A DNA stretch of 64,000 bases from CAZHEV01 sp964531335 [NCBI: uncultured bacterium] (GTDB lineage: Bacteria > Eisenbacteria > RBG-16-71-46 > CAZHEV01), in contig CAZHEV010000003.1 of the NCBI GenBank assembly GCA_964531335.1, forward strand, positions 62,001-126,000. Reading direction: 5' to 3'. Position 1 is the stretch's first letter. Every line of letters begins with the position of its first letter. Shown piece after piece: positions 52,961-62,611 of the stretch. The notes beneath the pieces were generated by a model. That model worked only from the letters and a program-made list of their open reading frames with translations, did no database searches and had not been told where the DNA came from. The translations under genes and the position numbers were made by a program.

Positions 52961-55324
52961 TCAGAGGTCCCTGAGCAGTGGTTCGAATTGCGGCTTTCCC
53001 CTCAGGTTGCGCAGATCGGGATCCTCCCTCAACAGTCGGCGATCCTTGAAGCCCAGCTCGATGGCCCTTTCGAGCTCCTTGAGCCCCGCGTCGAGGTCGC
53101 CGCTAAGGGCGTGCACGCAAGCCATGTTGTAATGGGCCACCGAACTCTCGGCGTCCAGTTCCAAGGCCTCGCCGTAGCGGCGCTTTGCGCCGTCGTGGTC
53201 CCCTCGTCTCATCAGGACGTAACCCAGATTAATATATCCCGTAGGATCCTTCGGATAATAACGAATGAGATCCTCGAAGGTCGCCGAGGCCTCGTTCAGG
53301 TCCCCTCTCTCGACGTAGGCCAGGCCGAGGTTGTTCAAGGCTATGAGGTTCGATGGTGACGAATCCAACGCCGTCTTGTATGTCGAGATCGCGTCATCGA
53401 GCCTGCCTATCTCCAGGTAGGTGTTTCCCAGGTTCACTACGGCTGCAATGTGGTTGGGGGCAAGGCGCACGGCCTTCTTGAAGTCCGAGACGGCGTCATC
53501 GAAATCCCGCAGCCTGTAGTAGGCGTTACCGAGTCCGTAGTAGGCCTCGGCGAAGGTCGAATCGACCTCGATCGCCCTTGCGTAGGAGTCTATGGCCTCC
53601 TTGAATCGCGCATCCTGGTGTTGGGCGACGCCAAGGCTGTAGTAGACGCGGGCCCGCATGAACTCCTCGTTCGTCTGTATCAAATCCTTGTAGGCCTCTA
53701 TGGCTTTGTCGTGCTGTTTCTTTCGGGAGTATGACTCCGCGATTCCGAGCCGGGCCATGACCGAGGTCGAGTCCACCTCGAGGGCCCTCTCGTATTGCTC
53801 GATGGCCTCGTCGAACATCCCCTTTACCTCGTACGCCATTCCGAGATTGCCGTATATCGCCATATCCTCGCGCGATCCGTTCCGGAGGGCCTGATTGTAA
53901 TGGTAGATCGCCCGCCCCACCTCGCCGTCGGCCAAGTAGGCGTTCGCCAGGCACGAGTGGGCCGTGGCGAAGCTCGGACTGAGGAATATCGCCCTTCTAT
54001 AGCTGAGTATGGCCATCCGCGGCTTCTGGTTTTCCATGTAGACGTTGCCCAGCGCGAAGTGACCGAGCACGTTCGTCGAATCCTGCTCTACCGCGCTCGA
54101 CCAAAGCGACACGCTGTCCTTCCACACTTGATTGCGTTTGACCGTTTGGAGCGAGAACAAAACCAGAACAACCACACAGCCTGCAAGCGTCAGCGGCCTG
54201 AGGGATCGCCTGGCGCGGCTCTTACTATCCGATTTTATCAGCCCGCCCACGACATAGGCGACAAGGAGGGCGTAGCCGACGGAGGGCAAGAAGAGGTACC
54301 TGTCGGCCATCAGGGTGCTTATCGGCACAAGGTTGGAAACTGGGAAAAACGTTATCGGATACCACATCAGGCAGAAGAAGACCACTTTGGACCTGCCCCA
54401 CATGTCCCAGGCGAGGAGAGCCAGGAGAGCGCAGGAGACGACCGCCAGCAAAGCGTCCACGTCGCGGAGAGACGAGTAGAAATAGTCTACGTATCTGGGG
54501 CTCAGGTCCACCGGAACCACGAGCAACCTAATGTTCTTTATGAACACGGTGGCGGAGGTCAGGAGCTGGGTCCAGAAGCTGCCTCCGTGAAACTCCTTCA
54601 GCACCCCGCCTCTCGAAGACAGGACCATGGTGATATACGTGAGCGCCGCGGAGAGAAGCACGTACGGTGCGTAGTAAACGGTCCTTCGGGCGAGCTTGCG
54701 CAGGCTCCCTCCGGTCACGAAGCAGAGATCGTACATAATGACCAGCCCCGGAAGGATGACCACCGTGGGCTTCGAGAGCAAGGCGAGTACGAAGGTGAAA
54801 AGGGAGGCGGCGTAGTAGCGGAGGCCCCCGCGCGTGCTTCTGGCGTAAAGGATAAGGGACAGCACGAAAAGGAATCCGGAGAGCGTCTCCTTGCGGGCGG
54901 AAAGCCAGGTCACCGCCTCGACGTGGAGGGGGTGGGCGGCGAAGAACAACGCCCCCAGCAGGGCGAGGGAGAGGTTCTTGAGAAAAAGGTCGATAAAGGC
55001 AAAAACGCACACGCAGGTTAGAATATAGAATATCAGGTTCGTGGCGTGATAGCCGGTCGGGTCCAGACCCCAAAAGCTGTAGTCAAGGGCGTAGGTCAAG
55101 GTCCGTAGGGGCTGATACGCTCCTACCACGCCCGGCGTGAAGATATCGGCGATATTGGACCAGGTGAGCTCGGTTATGTAGGGGTTCATGGTGATGAGGT
55201 TGTAATCGTCCCAGTTGAGAAAGGGATATCTCAGAGAGCCCGCGTACAGGGCTGTACACAGGGCGGCCAGGACAGCCGCGTAAGCAAAGGCCCTTGTCTT
55301 GCCCTCCGCTGCTGATGCGATCAA
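52961..55324 (-). CDS. TMTC-like membrane protein with TPR tail
   Basis: 787 residues: ~11 transmembrane helices in the first ~400 residues, including a W-D-D-Y-N motif after helix 1 and a H-P-L-H-V-E-A-V-T-W motif, then at least ten TPR repeats to the end. This is the layout of TMTC-type O-mannosyltransferase-like proteins, where the membrane half is a GT-C transferase. TTG start with GGAGG seven bases upstream. The glycan genes beside it support a protein- or glycan-modifying role. Confidence 0.8.
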   Translation of the reverse strand: MIASAAEGKTRAFAYAAVLAALCTALYAGSLRYPFLNWDDYNLITMNPYITELTWSNIADIFTPGVVGAYQPLRTLTYALDYSFWGLDPTGYHATNLIFYILTCVCVFAFIDLFLKNLSLALLGALFFAAHPLHVEAVTWLSARKETLSGFLFVLSLILYARSTRGGLRYYAASLFTFVLALLSKPTVVILPGLVIMYDLCFVTGGSLRKLARRTVYYAPYVLLSAALTYITMVLSSRGGVLKEFHGGSFWTQLLTSATVFIKNIRLLVVPVDLSPRYVDYFYSSLRDVDALLAVVSCALLALLAWDMWGRSKVVFFCLMWYPITFFPVSNLVPISTLMADRYLFLPSVGYALLVAYVVGGLIKSDSKSRARRSLRPLTLAGCVVVLVLFSLQTVKRNQVWKDSVSLWSSAVEQDSTNVLGHFALGNVYMENQKPRMAILSYRRAIFLSPSFATAHSCLANAYLADGEVGRAIYHYNQALRNGSREDMAIYGNLGMAYEVKGMFDEAIEQYERALEVDSTSVMARLGIAESYSRKKQHDKAIEAYKDLIQTNEEFMRARVYYSLGVAQHQDARFKEAIDSYARAIEVDSTFAEAYYGLGNAYYRLRDFDDAVSDFKKAVRLAPNHIAAVVNLGNTYLEIGRLDDAISTYKTALDSSPSNLIALNNLGLAYVERGDLNEASATFEDLIRYYPKDPTGYINLGYVLMRRGDHDGAKRRYGEALELDAESSVAHYNMACVHALSGDLDAGLKELERAIELGFKDRRLLREDPDLRNLRGKPQFEPLLRDL

Positions 55325-55514
55325 TTGCAGTCCTCCGGGCCTTCACGACGGGCCGGCGGCGCAAATCGCCGAAGACTCCGACGGACCGAGCCGACCTTGT
55401 CCCTAACGCTCGCCCGAGCCATCGACGCGCCGGGGCAAAAAGGATCCCCTGACCGCTCCAGACTCGTGCCGGGAGCGGTCAAGGGACACCCGGGAACAAC
55501 CATTTTCGTCTATG

Positions 55515-56663
55515 CTATCTTGTCGTATCCGCCGACCTGAGTCTGGAGGAAAGCCTCCATGACGCGTACCCTATCAGCAGGGCCGCCAGGACCAGAATGC
55601 CCCACTCCCTTACCGTGGAGGTCTCAGGATAAGTGTCCTGCACGAATATAAACCCGCAAGTCGGGTTCGTGGGCATAGTATCCAAGGTAATGAACACCCC
55701 CTGCGCCGGGAAGTCCACGTGGAGCGTGGCGTAGTAAGGGTTCTCCACCACCGGGCACGAGGAGACCTCGGGCGGTATCGCGTTCTCGAAACCTATTACA
55801 GCATGGCCGTCCGAGGCCGTGAAGATCTGACCCGTCGCCGGATCTCTCAGGGCGAAATTGATCTGGTACCCGCAGAACATGCTGATGGCGTCCGTTGTTA
55901 TGCCGGGCTGCACCTTGGGAACGAAGACGCCGTAAGGGTTCATCCACCCGATCTCGAAGACACTTATGTCGCCCTCGACGTTCACCAAGGACGTGAAGTG
56001 GTTCGCGTCGTCCCCTATGTCGCCGCTGGTCGGCTCGTACTCGCCGAATACCGTGGCGATCGTCTGAAACTCGTCGCCGCCGCCTGCGTCCGCCTTGTTC
56101 TTCGTGCTGTTGATGTAGCTCGCCATCTCCGTCTTCTGCGCCGAGGAGAAGCCGGCATCAGTGCTGACGCGCTCGCCCAGCCCCGGCCTTCCCATGATGT
56201 TGGTGGTGTTGCTGTGGTCGTTGGGCGGGTGGTCCTGTCCCCAGTGGTGGCCCACCTCGTGGGCGGCGGTCCTCGCTATCACCCTTGCCACCGACGTCGA
56301 GTTCATCATGGCCGGGGTGTTGTTGAAGGCGCTCTTGAAGGTGCCCCCGTAAACGTAGTTCGTAGAGGCGCATACGGCGTGCTCCCCGACGACCCAGTCG
56401 TCCGGAGCATGTCTTTCGTCCTTGATGACGACCTTCTTGTCGAAGCTGGTGGTGTTGCAGTTCGTGAAGACGTACATATTGCCGCCGGCGAAGCTGAAGT
56501 GGCTCTGAAAGCGCTGCACTACCTGGGACCCTACACTCGCCTCGTCCACGCCCGAGGGCGCCCAGCCGGGCTCGAATTCCAGCTTGACGCGCTTGGCCGC
56601 CAGGCAGTCGCCGGCCACAAAGATCAAAGCCCCTACCAACAAGAGAATCGTAGCAGTCCTCAT
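55515..56663 (-). CDS. secreted metzincin-like metalloprotease with IPTL/PEP-type sorting tail
   Basis: 382 residues: signal peptide ~1-22, catalytic H-E-V-G-H-H-W-G-Q-D-H near residue 135 with a distal M in N-I-M-G, and a C-terminal tripartite tail: V-R-E-W-G, hydrophobic helix, Arg-rich end (W-R-L-S-S-R-L-R). That tail resembles IPTL-CTERM/PEP-CTERM signals cleaved by exosortases. ATG at 56663 with GGGGAGG upstream; a perfect promoter lies ahead. No exosortase gene is visible in this window. Confidence 0.78.
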   Translation of the reverse strand: MRTATILLLVGALIFVAGDCLAAKRVKLEFEPGWAPSGVDEASVGSQVVQRFQSHFSFAGGNMYVFTNCNTTSFDKKVVIKDERHAPDDWVVGEHAVCASTNYVYGGTFKSAFNNTPAMMNSTSVARVIARTAAHEVGHHWGQDHPPNDHSNTTNIMGRPGLGERVSTDAGFSSAQKTEMASYINSTKNKADAGGGDEFQTIATVFGEYEPTSGDIGDDANHFTSLVNVEGDISVFEIGWMNPYGVFVPKVQPGITTDAISMFCGYQINFALRDPATGQIFTASDGHAVIGFENAIPPEVSSCPVVENPYYATLHVDFPAQGVFITLDTMPTNPTCGFIFVQDTYPETSTVREWGILVLAALLIGYASWRLSSRLRSADTTR

Positions 56664-56725
56664 TGTCGACCTCCCCAACAAGGGACATGAGCGATCGATA
56701 ACATTCGCCGAATAACTTTTAAAGA

Positions 56726-56754
56726 ATTATACCACGCATCTTATTTTAAGTCAA
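56726..56754 (-). promoter_or_regulatory. near-consensus sigma70 promoter of the metalloprotease gene
   Basis: TTGACT - 17 bp - TATAAT on the minus strand, ~63 bp before the start at 56663, in the most AT-rich patch of the window. Confidence 0.8.
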
Positions 56755-56755
56755 G

Positions 56756-56797
56756 GGATTTCTTCGTATTTGTTTCTTGGGATTTCTTGGATTTCTT
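56756..56797. repeat. iterated 9-bp element just upstream of the promoter
   Basis: ggatttctt occurs at 56756, 56780 and 56789, plus a degenerate gtttctt at 56772. On the transcribed strand it reads AAGAAATCC. It abuts the -35 box, so it could be an UP-like or activator-binding array. Confidence 0.6.
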
Positions 56798-56925
56798 GTA
56801 CTGATCGGCGGACCTTCCAATCGCCGCCGTAACTGTTTAGCTCCAGCTCCGATCAGGGCCTCTCCTTCGCGCTTCGATGGCGGACCGCGCTATCGCCGCG
56901 AGGACAGACCCCCGCGCAGCGACCT

Positions 56926-57864
56926 TTAGCGCAGACTAGGCTCCTTGATTCGGAGTGCCGACAGGAGGCAGATCAGCTCTCCCAACGTCAGCCAAATTCT
57001 CAACGAGAGCACGATCACGATGGCCGCGGCGGCGGGGATGTAAAGGCCCAGAAGGTAACTTCCCACGCCCTCCCTCACTCCCAGCCCCGCGGGAACGAAG
57101 AAGGCGAGAACTCCCCCTATGACCGAGACCACGAGCGTTCCGCACACGACGAGCGCCCCGGATAAAGACATCTCGTAGAACGAATTGACGAGGAAATAGA
57201 TGCCCGCAAGCAGAATTACCCAGTCGAATGCGAGAACCGCAAGAAGCTCCAGGACCGCCGAGGGCGTCGCGTTGAGAGTCGGCCCTTGACGCATTACCCC
57301 TTCCCCGAACCGGCTGGAGATACGGCTCCCCACTCCCACTACGAGCGAGAGGACGCGGCGCGAGAAAAGCAGGAGAAGGCACGACGCAGCGCCCGCCAGG
57401 ACAAGGGTTATCAGTGTGAAGGGGAGCTCCGTCCAGACAAAGAGGCTCAGCCCGAACACAACCAAGCCTGAAAAATTGTAGGCCAGGAAGAAGACCGCCG
57501 AGCTGTAGAGACAAACGTCAAGCGGCACCCCTACCCTCTGGGCCAGGTAGACCTGGGACACGTACGCCCAAACCTTTCCGGGCAGGTACTTCCCCAAAGA
57601 AGAAACGAAGGTTATCTTGAAGCACTTACGGAACTCGAGGCGCACGTTGAAAAGGCCCAGGATCTTCTTCCAAACAAGAGCGGAGGTCGTGAGGCTGCAC
57701 ACCAGCAGGACCAGGGACAGGACGAGCATCCAGGGTTCGACGCTCCACTCCTGCCGGCGCAGAAGGCTCGCGTCCTGGTAAAGCCGGACCCCAAGCGCGA
57801 CAAAGATCGCCGCTATGATAACGGGCGCCAAGAAGCTCCTGAGCATGGAGGTCCTCTCGCTCAA
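56926..57864 (-). CDS. flippase-like membrane protein (LPG_synthase_TM / UPF0104)
   Basis: 312 residues with ~8 transmembrane helices and the family markers L-G-K-Y-L-P-G-K-V-W-A-Y near residue 90 and V-P-A-G-L-G-V-R-E-G near 250. This family is related to the membrane domain of MprF and is often found with glycosyltransferases; lipid or lipid-linked sugar translocation is likely. TTG start with AGGAGG upstream. Confidence 0.85.
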   Translation of the reverse strand: MSERTSMLRSFLAPVIIAAIFVALGVRLYQDASLLRRQEWSVEPWMLVLSLVLLVCSLTTSALVWKKILGLFNVRLEFRKCFKITFVSSLGKYLPGKVWAYVSQVYLAQRVGVPLDVCLYSSAVFFLAYNFSGLVVFGLSLFVWTELPFTLITLVLAGAASCLLLLFSRRVLSLVVGVGSRISSRFGEGVMRQGPTLNATPSAVLELLAVLAFDWVILLAGIYFLVNSFYEMSLSGALVVCGTLVVSVIGGVLAFFVPAGLGVREGVGSYLLGLYIPAAAAIVIVLSLRIWLTLGELICLLSALRIKEPSLR

Positions 57865-57933
57865 GACAATGCCTCCTAAGATCCGAGCTCGCCGCGAGCC
57901 AGGCCGTTGGGTCCTGAGATCGAAGCGTTGATG

Positions 57934-57969
57934 TCAGGCGAATCGCCTGAACGGGCCCCTGAATCAGGC
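57934..57969. promoter_or_regulatory. inverted repeats upstream of the flippase-like gene
   Basis: TCAGGCG-AAT-CGCCTGA (57934-57950) followed by CCTGA-A-TCAGG (57959-57969). Two related dyads ~70-105 bp before the start suggest an operator or a hairpin. The rest of the 440-bp gap (57865-58305) shows no gene; I found no clear bio promoter or BirA/BioR box in it. Confidence 0.4.
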
Positions 57970-58305
57970 AGAGACATACCATCAGCCCACGAGATTCACA
58001 AGGGCCGAGAACACAGCTAGTGCCGTGAGCGCCGCCGGCTTTCGGCGAAGACGGCCTGGTCCCGGTCGGATCGTGCGACGATTGTTGCAGGCGCGGCGAA
58101 GGGCGACGGGCGGAAGGAGGTCGGCTCTCATGCCTGTTCCGTGGTTCGTCGTCGTCCGGATGAGCCGGTACCGCACGAACCGGATCGATTCCGGCCGCTC
58201 ACCGGCCAAGGCCCGCGGAAAGACGGCCAGGGCCGGACCGAATCGTGTATCATGCTTACGGATATAACGTGCAGGTACCGCCGAGACCGACCGCCGGAGG
58301 CAGAG

Positions 58306-59286
58306 ATGGAGTTCCACAAGCTCGCAGATTCGGTCCCCTTGGACGAGGACAGCGCCCTGAAAGTCCTCCACGCCTGCCGGGAGGACTTGGTCCCGATACT
58401 GAAAGCGGCGGATGAGGTGCGCGGGCGCAGCAAGGGCAACGAGGTCAATCTCTGCTCGATCGTCAACGCCCGCTCGGGGAGATGCTCCGAGGATTGCGCC
58501 TTCTGCGCGCAATCGGCGCATTACAGGACGGCCGCTGATACCTACCCTCTTCTTCCGGCGGACAAGATAGTCGAGCGCGCGGGAGAGGCGGCCGGGTTCG
58601 GGGCCCGGGAGTTCTCCATAGTCACGAGCGGTCGCGGCGAGGGGAGGGCGGAGGACTTCGACTCGATAACCCGTTCCGTGGGGATGGTCGTCTCCGAGAC
58701 CCCGCTCATGGCGTGTGCCTCCCTGGGGGTGCTATCGGGGGATCAGCTTTCGTCTCTGAAGCGCTCGGGCCTGACCCGCTACCACCACAACCTCGAGACG
58801 GCCAGGAGCCATTTCCCAAACGTCTGCACCACTCATTCCTATGACGAGGGTTTCGATATGGTGCGCCGCGCGAAGGAGGCGGGGTTTTACGTGTGCTCGG
58901 GCGGGATATTCGGCATGGGGGAATCGCCGGAGCAGCGAGTCGAACTCGCGCTGGCCCTGCGGGAGCTGGACGTGGACTCGGTCCCCGTGAACTTCCTCAA
59001 CCCGATAGAGGGCACGCCGATGGCGGGACATGACGACCTGACGCCAATGGACTGTTTGAAGATCATAGCGATGCTGAGGCTGACCATGCCGGAGAAGGAC
59101 GTCATAGTGTGCGGCGGGCGCGAGGTGAATCTAAGGGACCTCCAGTCGATGATCTTCTTCGCGGGGGCGAACGGCTTGATGGTGGGCGGATATCTTACCA
59201 CATCCGGCAGGGACTACAGGGACGATCTCAAGATGATAGAGGATCTCGGCTTCAGAGTGAGAGGTCGCGAGCGAAATGAGCGGTGA
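58306..59286 (+). CDS. bioB: biotin synthase
   Basis: 326 residues. Radical-SAM motif C-S-E-D-C-A-F-C-A-Q (C-x3-C-x2-C) near residue 60, then Y-H-H-N-L-E-T and N-F-L-N-P-I-E-G-T-P, and the V-C-G-G-R-E-V-N-L-R segment with the [2Fe-2S] Arg. It inserts sulfur into dethiobiotin. ATG at 58306 with GGAGG five bases upstream; the frame is open further upstream without support. First gene of bioBFAD; overlaps bioF. Confidence 0.97.
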   Translation: MEFHKLADSVPLDEDSALKVLHACREDLVPILKAADEVRGRSKGNEVNLCSIVNARSGRCSEDCAFCAQSAHYRTAADTYPLLPADKIVERAGEAAGFGAREFSIVTSGRGEGRAEDFDSITRSVGMVVSETPLMACASLGVLSGDQLSSLKRSGLTRYHHNLETARSHFPNVCTTHSYDEGFDMVRRAKEAGFYVCSGGIFGMGESPEQRVELALALRELDVDSVPVNFLNPIEGTPMAGHDDLTPMDCLKIIAMLRLTMPEKDVIVCGGREVNLRDLQSMIFFAGANGLMVGGYLTTSGRDYRDDLKMIEDLGFRVRGRERNER

Positions 59287-60523
59287 CGGACCCGGCAAGA
59301 ACGGAGACATGAGCGGCGGGCTTCGCGCTTATTGTTGGGAGAAGGCGTGGAAAAGCTCCCTGGATAAAATCTCGGAGAGCGGGCTGCGGCGCGAGCTTCC
59401 CGGCGAGGGGTACTTCCCCGGCGGGACCGGGCCGGGCGCTCCGCTCGTTCTCTGCTCGAACGACTATCTCGCGCTGTCGCGCGATCCGAGGCTAAAGGCC
59501 GCGGCGGCCGAGGCGCTGGAGGCCTGCGGGTGCGGCTCGACCGGCTCGAGGCTCCTTTCCGGGAACTCCGCATATCACACGGCGCTGGAGTCGGCTCTGG
59601 CCGCTTTCACCGGTCACGAGGCTTGTCTTCTCTTCGGGTCCGGCTATCACGCGAACATAGGGGCGATCCCCGCCCTGTCGGCCGGCGTGGGCGCGATACT
59701 CAGCGACGAGCTGAACCACGCGTCGATAATAGACGGGTGCAGGTTGTCGCGGGCGAGGACGGTCACCTACAGGCACTGCGATCCTTCGCATCTGGAGGAG
59801 CTCTTGGCGGAGATCGGCTCGCGGGGGAAGGCGGGCGCGCGGCCGGCGGCGATGGTCGTAACAGAAGGTGTCTTCAGCATGGACGGTGACATCGCGCCTC
59901 TGGCGGATCTCGCGGAAGTGGCCCGAGAGCGCGGGGCCATATTGATGCTCGATGACGCGCACGGGTTCGGCGTGCTGGGCCCGGCAGGGAGGGGCACACC
60001 CGAGGCGGCCGGCGTGGTGGAGGGCGTCGACGTCTACCTGGGCACGCTGGGCAAGGCCCTGGGCTGCGCGGGCGGGTTCGTGGCGGGGTCCCGGGCGATG
60101 ACGGACTATCTCATGAGCACGGCGAGGTCGTTCATTTACAGTACGGCGCCTCCTCCCGCGGTTTGCGCGGCGGCCGGCGCCGCGCTGGAGATAGTCCGGT
60201 CGGAACCGGATCGCAGGCGGACACTTCAAGTGCTCTCCGGGCGCCTCAGGGGCGAGCTCGCCCGCGGAGGGCTGGACACGGGCGCGGGGGGAAGTCACAT
60301 AGTGCCCGTGATGACCCCGGGGGCGGACGCGGCGACGCGCGTCGCCGGCGCCCTGGAGAGAAAGGGATACCTTACGAGGGCCATAAGGTATCCCACAGTG
60401 GCCCGTGGCTCCGAGCGGATACGGCTCAGCCTGAGGTCCGATTTCACCGAGGATCAGATGACCGGTCTCGCTGCCGCGTTGGGCGAGGAGGGATCCGCGC
60501 TCGGCATCACGAAAGGCGGGTAG
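59276..60523 (+). CDS. bioF: 8-amino-7-oxononanoate synthase
   Basis: 415 residues, PLP fold type I: C-S-N-D-Y-L-A-L, G-S-T-G-S-R-L-L-S-G-N, D-E-L-N-H-A-S-I-I-D-G, D-D-A-H-G-F-G-V-L-G and the PLP lysine in T-L-G-K-A-L-G. It condenses pimeloyl-ACP/CoA with alanine. Slightly longer at the N terminus than usual; the ATG at 59309 is an alternative. Overlaps bioB by 11 bp and is followed 4 bp later by bioA. Confidence 0.96.
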   Translation: MSGDGPGKNGDMSGGLRAYCWEKAWKSSLDKISESGLRRELPGEGYFPGGTGPGAPLVLCSNDYLALSRDPRLKAAAAEALEACGCGSTGSRLLSGNSAYHTALESALAAFTGHEACLLFGSGYHANIGAIPALSAGVGAILSDELNHASIIDGCRLSRARTVTYRHCDPSHLEELLAEIGSRGKAGARPAAMVVTEGVFSMDGDIAPLADLAEVARERGAILMLDDAHGFGVLGPAGRGTPEAAGVVEGVDVYLGTLGKALGCAGGFVAGSRAMTDYLMSTARSFIYSTAPPPAVCAAAGAALEIVRSEPDRRRTLQVLSGRLRGELARGGLDTGAGGSHIVPVMTPGADAATRVAGALERKGYLTRAIRYPTVARGSERIRLSLRSDFTEDQMTGLAAALGEEGSALGITKGG

Positions 60524-60527
60524 CGGT

Positions 60528-61925
60528 TTGGGACGAGAGAGGCAAAGCGCCGGCACAGGCGCCGACGCGGTCGAGCCGGGCGGGGGGACGGCGCGGGCGG
60601 ACAAGAGCTTCCTCTGGCATCCTTTCACCCAGATGAAGGCGTGGCTCGAAGGGGACCCCCTGGTCATAGTGAGCGGTGAGGGGGTTTATCTGTACGACGA
60701 GGAGGGGGTCCGCTACCTCGACGCGGTGTCCTCCCTCTGGGCCAACGTGCATGGTCACAGGCATCCCGTGATAGACCGAGCCGTCCGCGATCAGCTCGAT
60801 CGAATCGCGCACACCACGCTGCTTGGTCTCACCAACGAGCCCGCGGTCGAGCTGGCGCGAAGGATAGTGGAAATTGCCCCGAAGGGTCTCGCCAGGGTCT
60901 TCTACTGCTGCGACGGCGCCGCCGCGGTCGAGGCGGCGCTGAAGATGTCTTACCAGTACTGGCTGCGCAAGGGAGGAAAGCTCGCGCGGAAGAAGCGCTT
61001 CGTGTCGTTTACCAACGGCTATCACGGCGACACCCTCGGCGCGGTCGGCGTTGGGGGCATAGACTTGTTCCACGGCATCTACAGGGACCTGCTGTCGCCT
61101 TCGGTCAGACTTCCGTACGCGTACTGCTACCGCTGCCACCTTGGGCTCAGCTATCCATCGTGCGATATGCGCTGCGCGGGCGACCTGGAGGCCCACCTGG
61201 AAAGACACCACGGCGAAACGGCCGCCGTCATAGTCGAGCCCAAGGTCCAAGGGGCCGCCGGAATGGTGGTGGCCCCGGACGGATTCATGCGCGAGGTGGC
61301 GGATCTCTGCGCCCGGTATGGAGTCCACCTGATAGCCGACGAGGTGGCGACGGGCTTCGGGCGCACGGGGCGCATGTTCGCTTGCGAGCACGACGGGGTA
61401 TCGCCGGACATAATGTGCCTGGGCAAGGGCATCTCGGGCGGCTATCTGCCTCTTTCAGCCACGGTCGCTTCGGAGGAGATCTTCGAGGGCTTTCTGGACG
61501 ACGACCCCGCCGCGACCTTCTTCCACGGGCACACTTACGCCGGCAACCCACTGGCTTGCGCGGCCGGGCTGGGAAGCCTGGCGGTGTTCGAGGAGGAGGA
61601 CGTGCCGGCGAAGCTGCCGCGGAAGGTGGATCGCCTGTCGGAAAAGCTGGCGGGCCTTTGCGATATGCCGCACGTGGGCGACGTGAGGCAGGCCGGTCTG
61701 ATGGTGGGGGTGGAGCTGGTCTCCCGCAAGGACACCGGGGAGCGGTTCCCCGCCCGGGCCGGGATCGGGGCCAAGGTGTGCTCGGCGATGAGGCGCAGGG
61801 GCGTGATATCCAGACCCATCGGAGACGTGGCGCTCCTCGTCCTGCCGCTTGCCGTTGGTGACGGTGAAATCGACCTCGCCGTGGAGTCGATGAGAGATTC
61901 CATAACCGAGATCCTGGACAGGTAG
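60528..61925 (+). CDS. bioA: adenosylmethionine-8-amino-7-oxononanoate aminotransferase
   Basis: 465 residues, class-III aminotransferase: L-W-H-P-F-T-Q-M near residue 30, D-A-V-S-S-L-W, Y-H-G-D-T-L-G-A, A-D-E-V-A-T-G-F-G-R-T-G and the PLP lysine in C-L-G-K-G-I-S-G-G. It uses SAM as amino donor to make 7,8-diaminononanoate. TTG start is provisional, as the first ~25 residues are low-complexity. The long helical insert after H-G-D (Y-C-Y-R-C-H) is family-typical. Confidence 0.96.
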   Translation: MGRERQSAGTGADAVEPGGGTARADKSFLWHPFTQMKAWLEGDPLVIVSGEGVYLYDEEGVRYLDAVSSLWANVHGHRHPVIDRAVRDQLDRIAHTTLLGLTNEPAVELARRIVEIAPKGLARVFYCCDGAAAVEAALKMSYQYWLRKGGKLARKKRFVSFTNGYHGDTLGAVGVGGIDLFHGIYRDLLSPSVRLPYAYCYRCHLGLSYPSCDMRCAGDLEAHLERHHGETAAVIVEPKVQGAAGMVVAPDGFMREVADLCARYGVHLIADEVATGFGRTGRMFACEHDGVSPDIMCLGKGISGGYLPLSATVASEEIFEGFLDDDPAATFFHGHTYAGNPLACAAGLGSLAVFEEEDVPAKLPRKVDRLSEKLAGLCDMPHVGDVRQAGLMVGVELVSRKDTGERFPARAGIGAKVCSAMRRRGVISRPIGDVALLVLPLAVGDGEIDLAVESMRDSITEILDR

Positions 61926-61933
61926 GCGGAGCC

Positions 61934-62611
61934 ATGGCCGACGGCATCTTCGTGACAGGCACCGATACGGGCGTGGGGAAGACCCACGTGTCCCGCGTCG
62001 TTCTACACGCGCTGAGGTCAGCCGGCATCCAAGCCGGCGCGATGAAGCCCGTCGAGACCGGCTGCGCGGAGGCGGGCGGGGAGCTCGTCCCGGCGGACGC
62101 CGCCGCCCTCGCCGGGGCCGCGGGCGACGCCGGCGACATGTCCGACGTGTGTCCCTACAGGCTCAAGGCGGCACTGGCGCCTCTGGCCTCGGCGCGTCTC
62201 GAGGGCCAAGATATCGATCCACTGGTCATACTCGAGGCCTTCGCGAGGATCTCTTCGCGCCGCTCTTTCGTTGTAGTGGAGGGCGCGGGGGGGATACTGG
62301 TGCCGATGACCGAGTCCTACGACATGTTGCACCTCGCGGAGGAGCTCGGACTGCCGGTCCTAATAGTCGCCGCCTCGAGGCTGGGAGCGATAAATCACAG
62401 CCTGCTGACGGCGCGGGTCTGCATGGACAGGGGGCTCGAGGTCGCCGGCGTAGTTCTCAACCACCTCGGATCCGAGCCCGAGGAGGCGCGTGGCTCCAAC
62501 GCGGAGGTGCTTTCGCAGCTTCTGCCGGTGCCCGTCGTGGAGCTCGAGCACGGCGCCGACGCCGACAGCGCGTACGATCTGCGCGACCTGATACTCGGAC
62601 TCGCGCGCTAG
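61934..62611 (+). CDS. bioD: dethiobiotin synthetase
   Basis: 225 residues: P-loop G-T-D-T-G-V-G-K-T-H near the start, K-P-V-E-T-G, V-E-G-A-G-G-I-L-V-P-M and N-H-L-G-S. It forms the ureido ring of dethiobiotin with ATP and CO2. ATG at 61934, 8 bp after bioA. Its stop overlaps the stop of the convergent TPR gene by 3 bp, so the operon ends here with no room for a separate terminator. Confidence 0.96.
   Translation: MADGIFVTGTDTGVGKTHVSRVVLHALRSAGIQAGAMKPVETGCAEAGGELVPADAAALAGAAGDAGDMSDVCPYRLKAALAPLASARLEGQDIDPLVILEAFARISSRRSFVVVEGAGGILVPMTESYDMLHLAEELGLPVLIVAASRLGAINHSLLTARVCMDRGLEVAGVVLNHLGSEPEEARGSNAEVLSQLLPVPVVELEHGADADSAYDLRDLILGLAR

Noticed and set aside
57970-58305. A biotin-responsive operator or riboswitch before bioB
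   Set aside because: No BirA- or BioR-like palindrome or conserved leader structure could be recognised in the gap.
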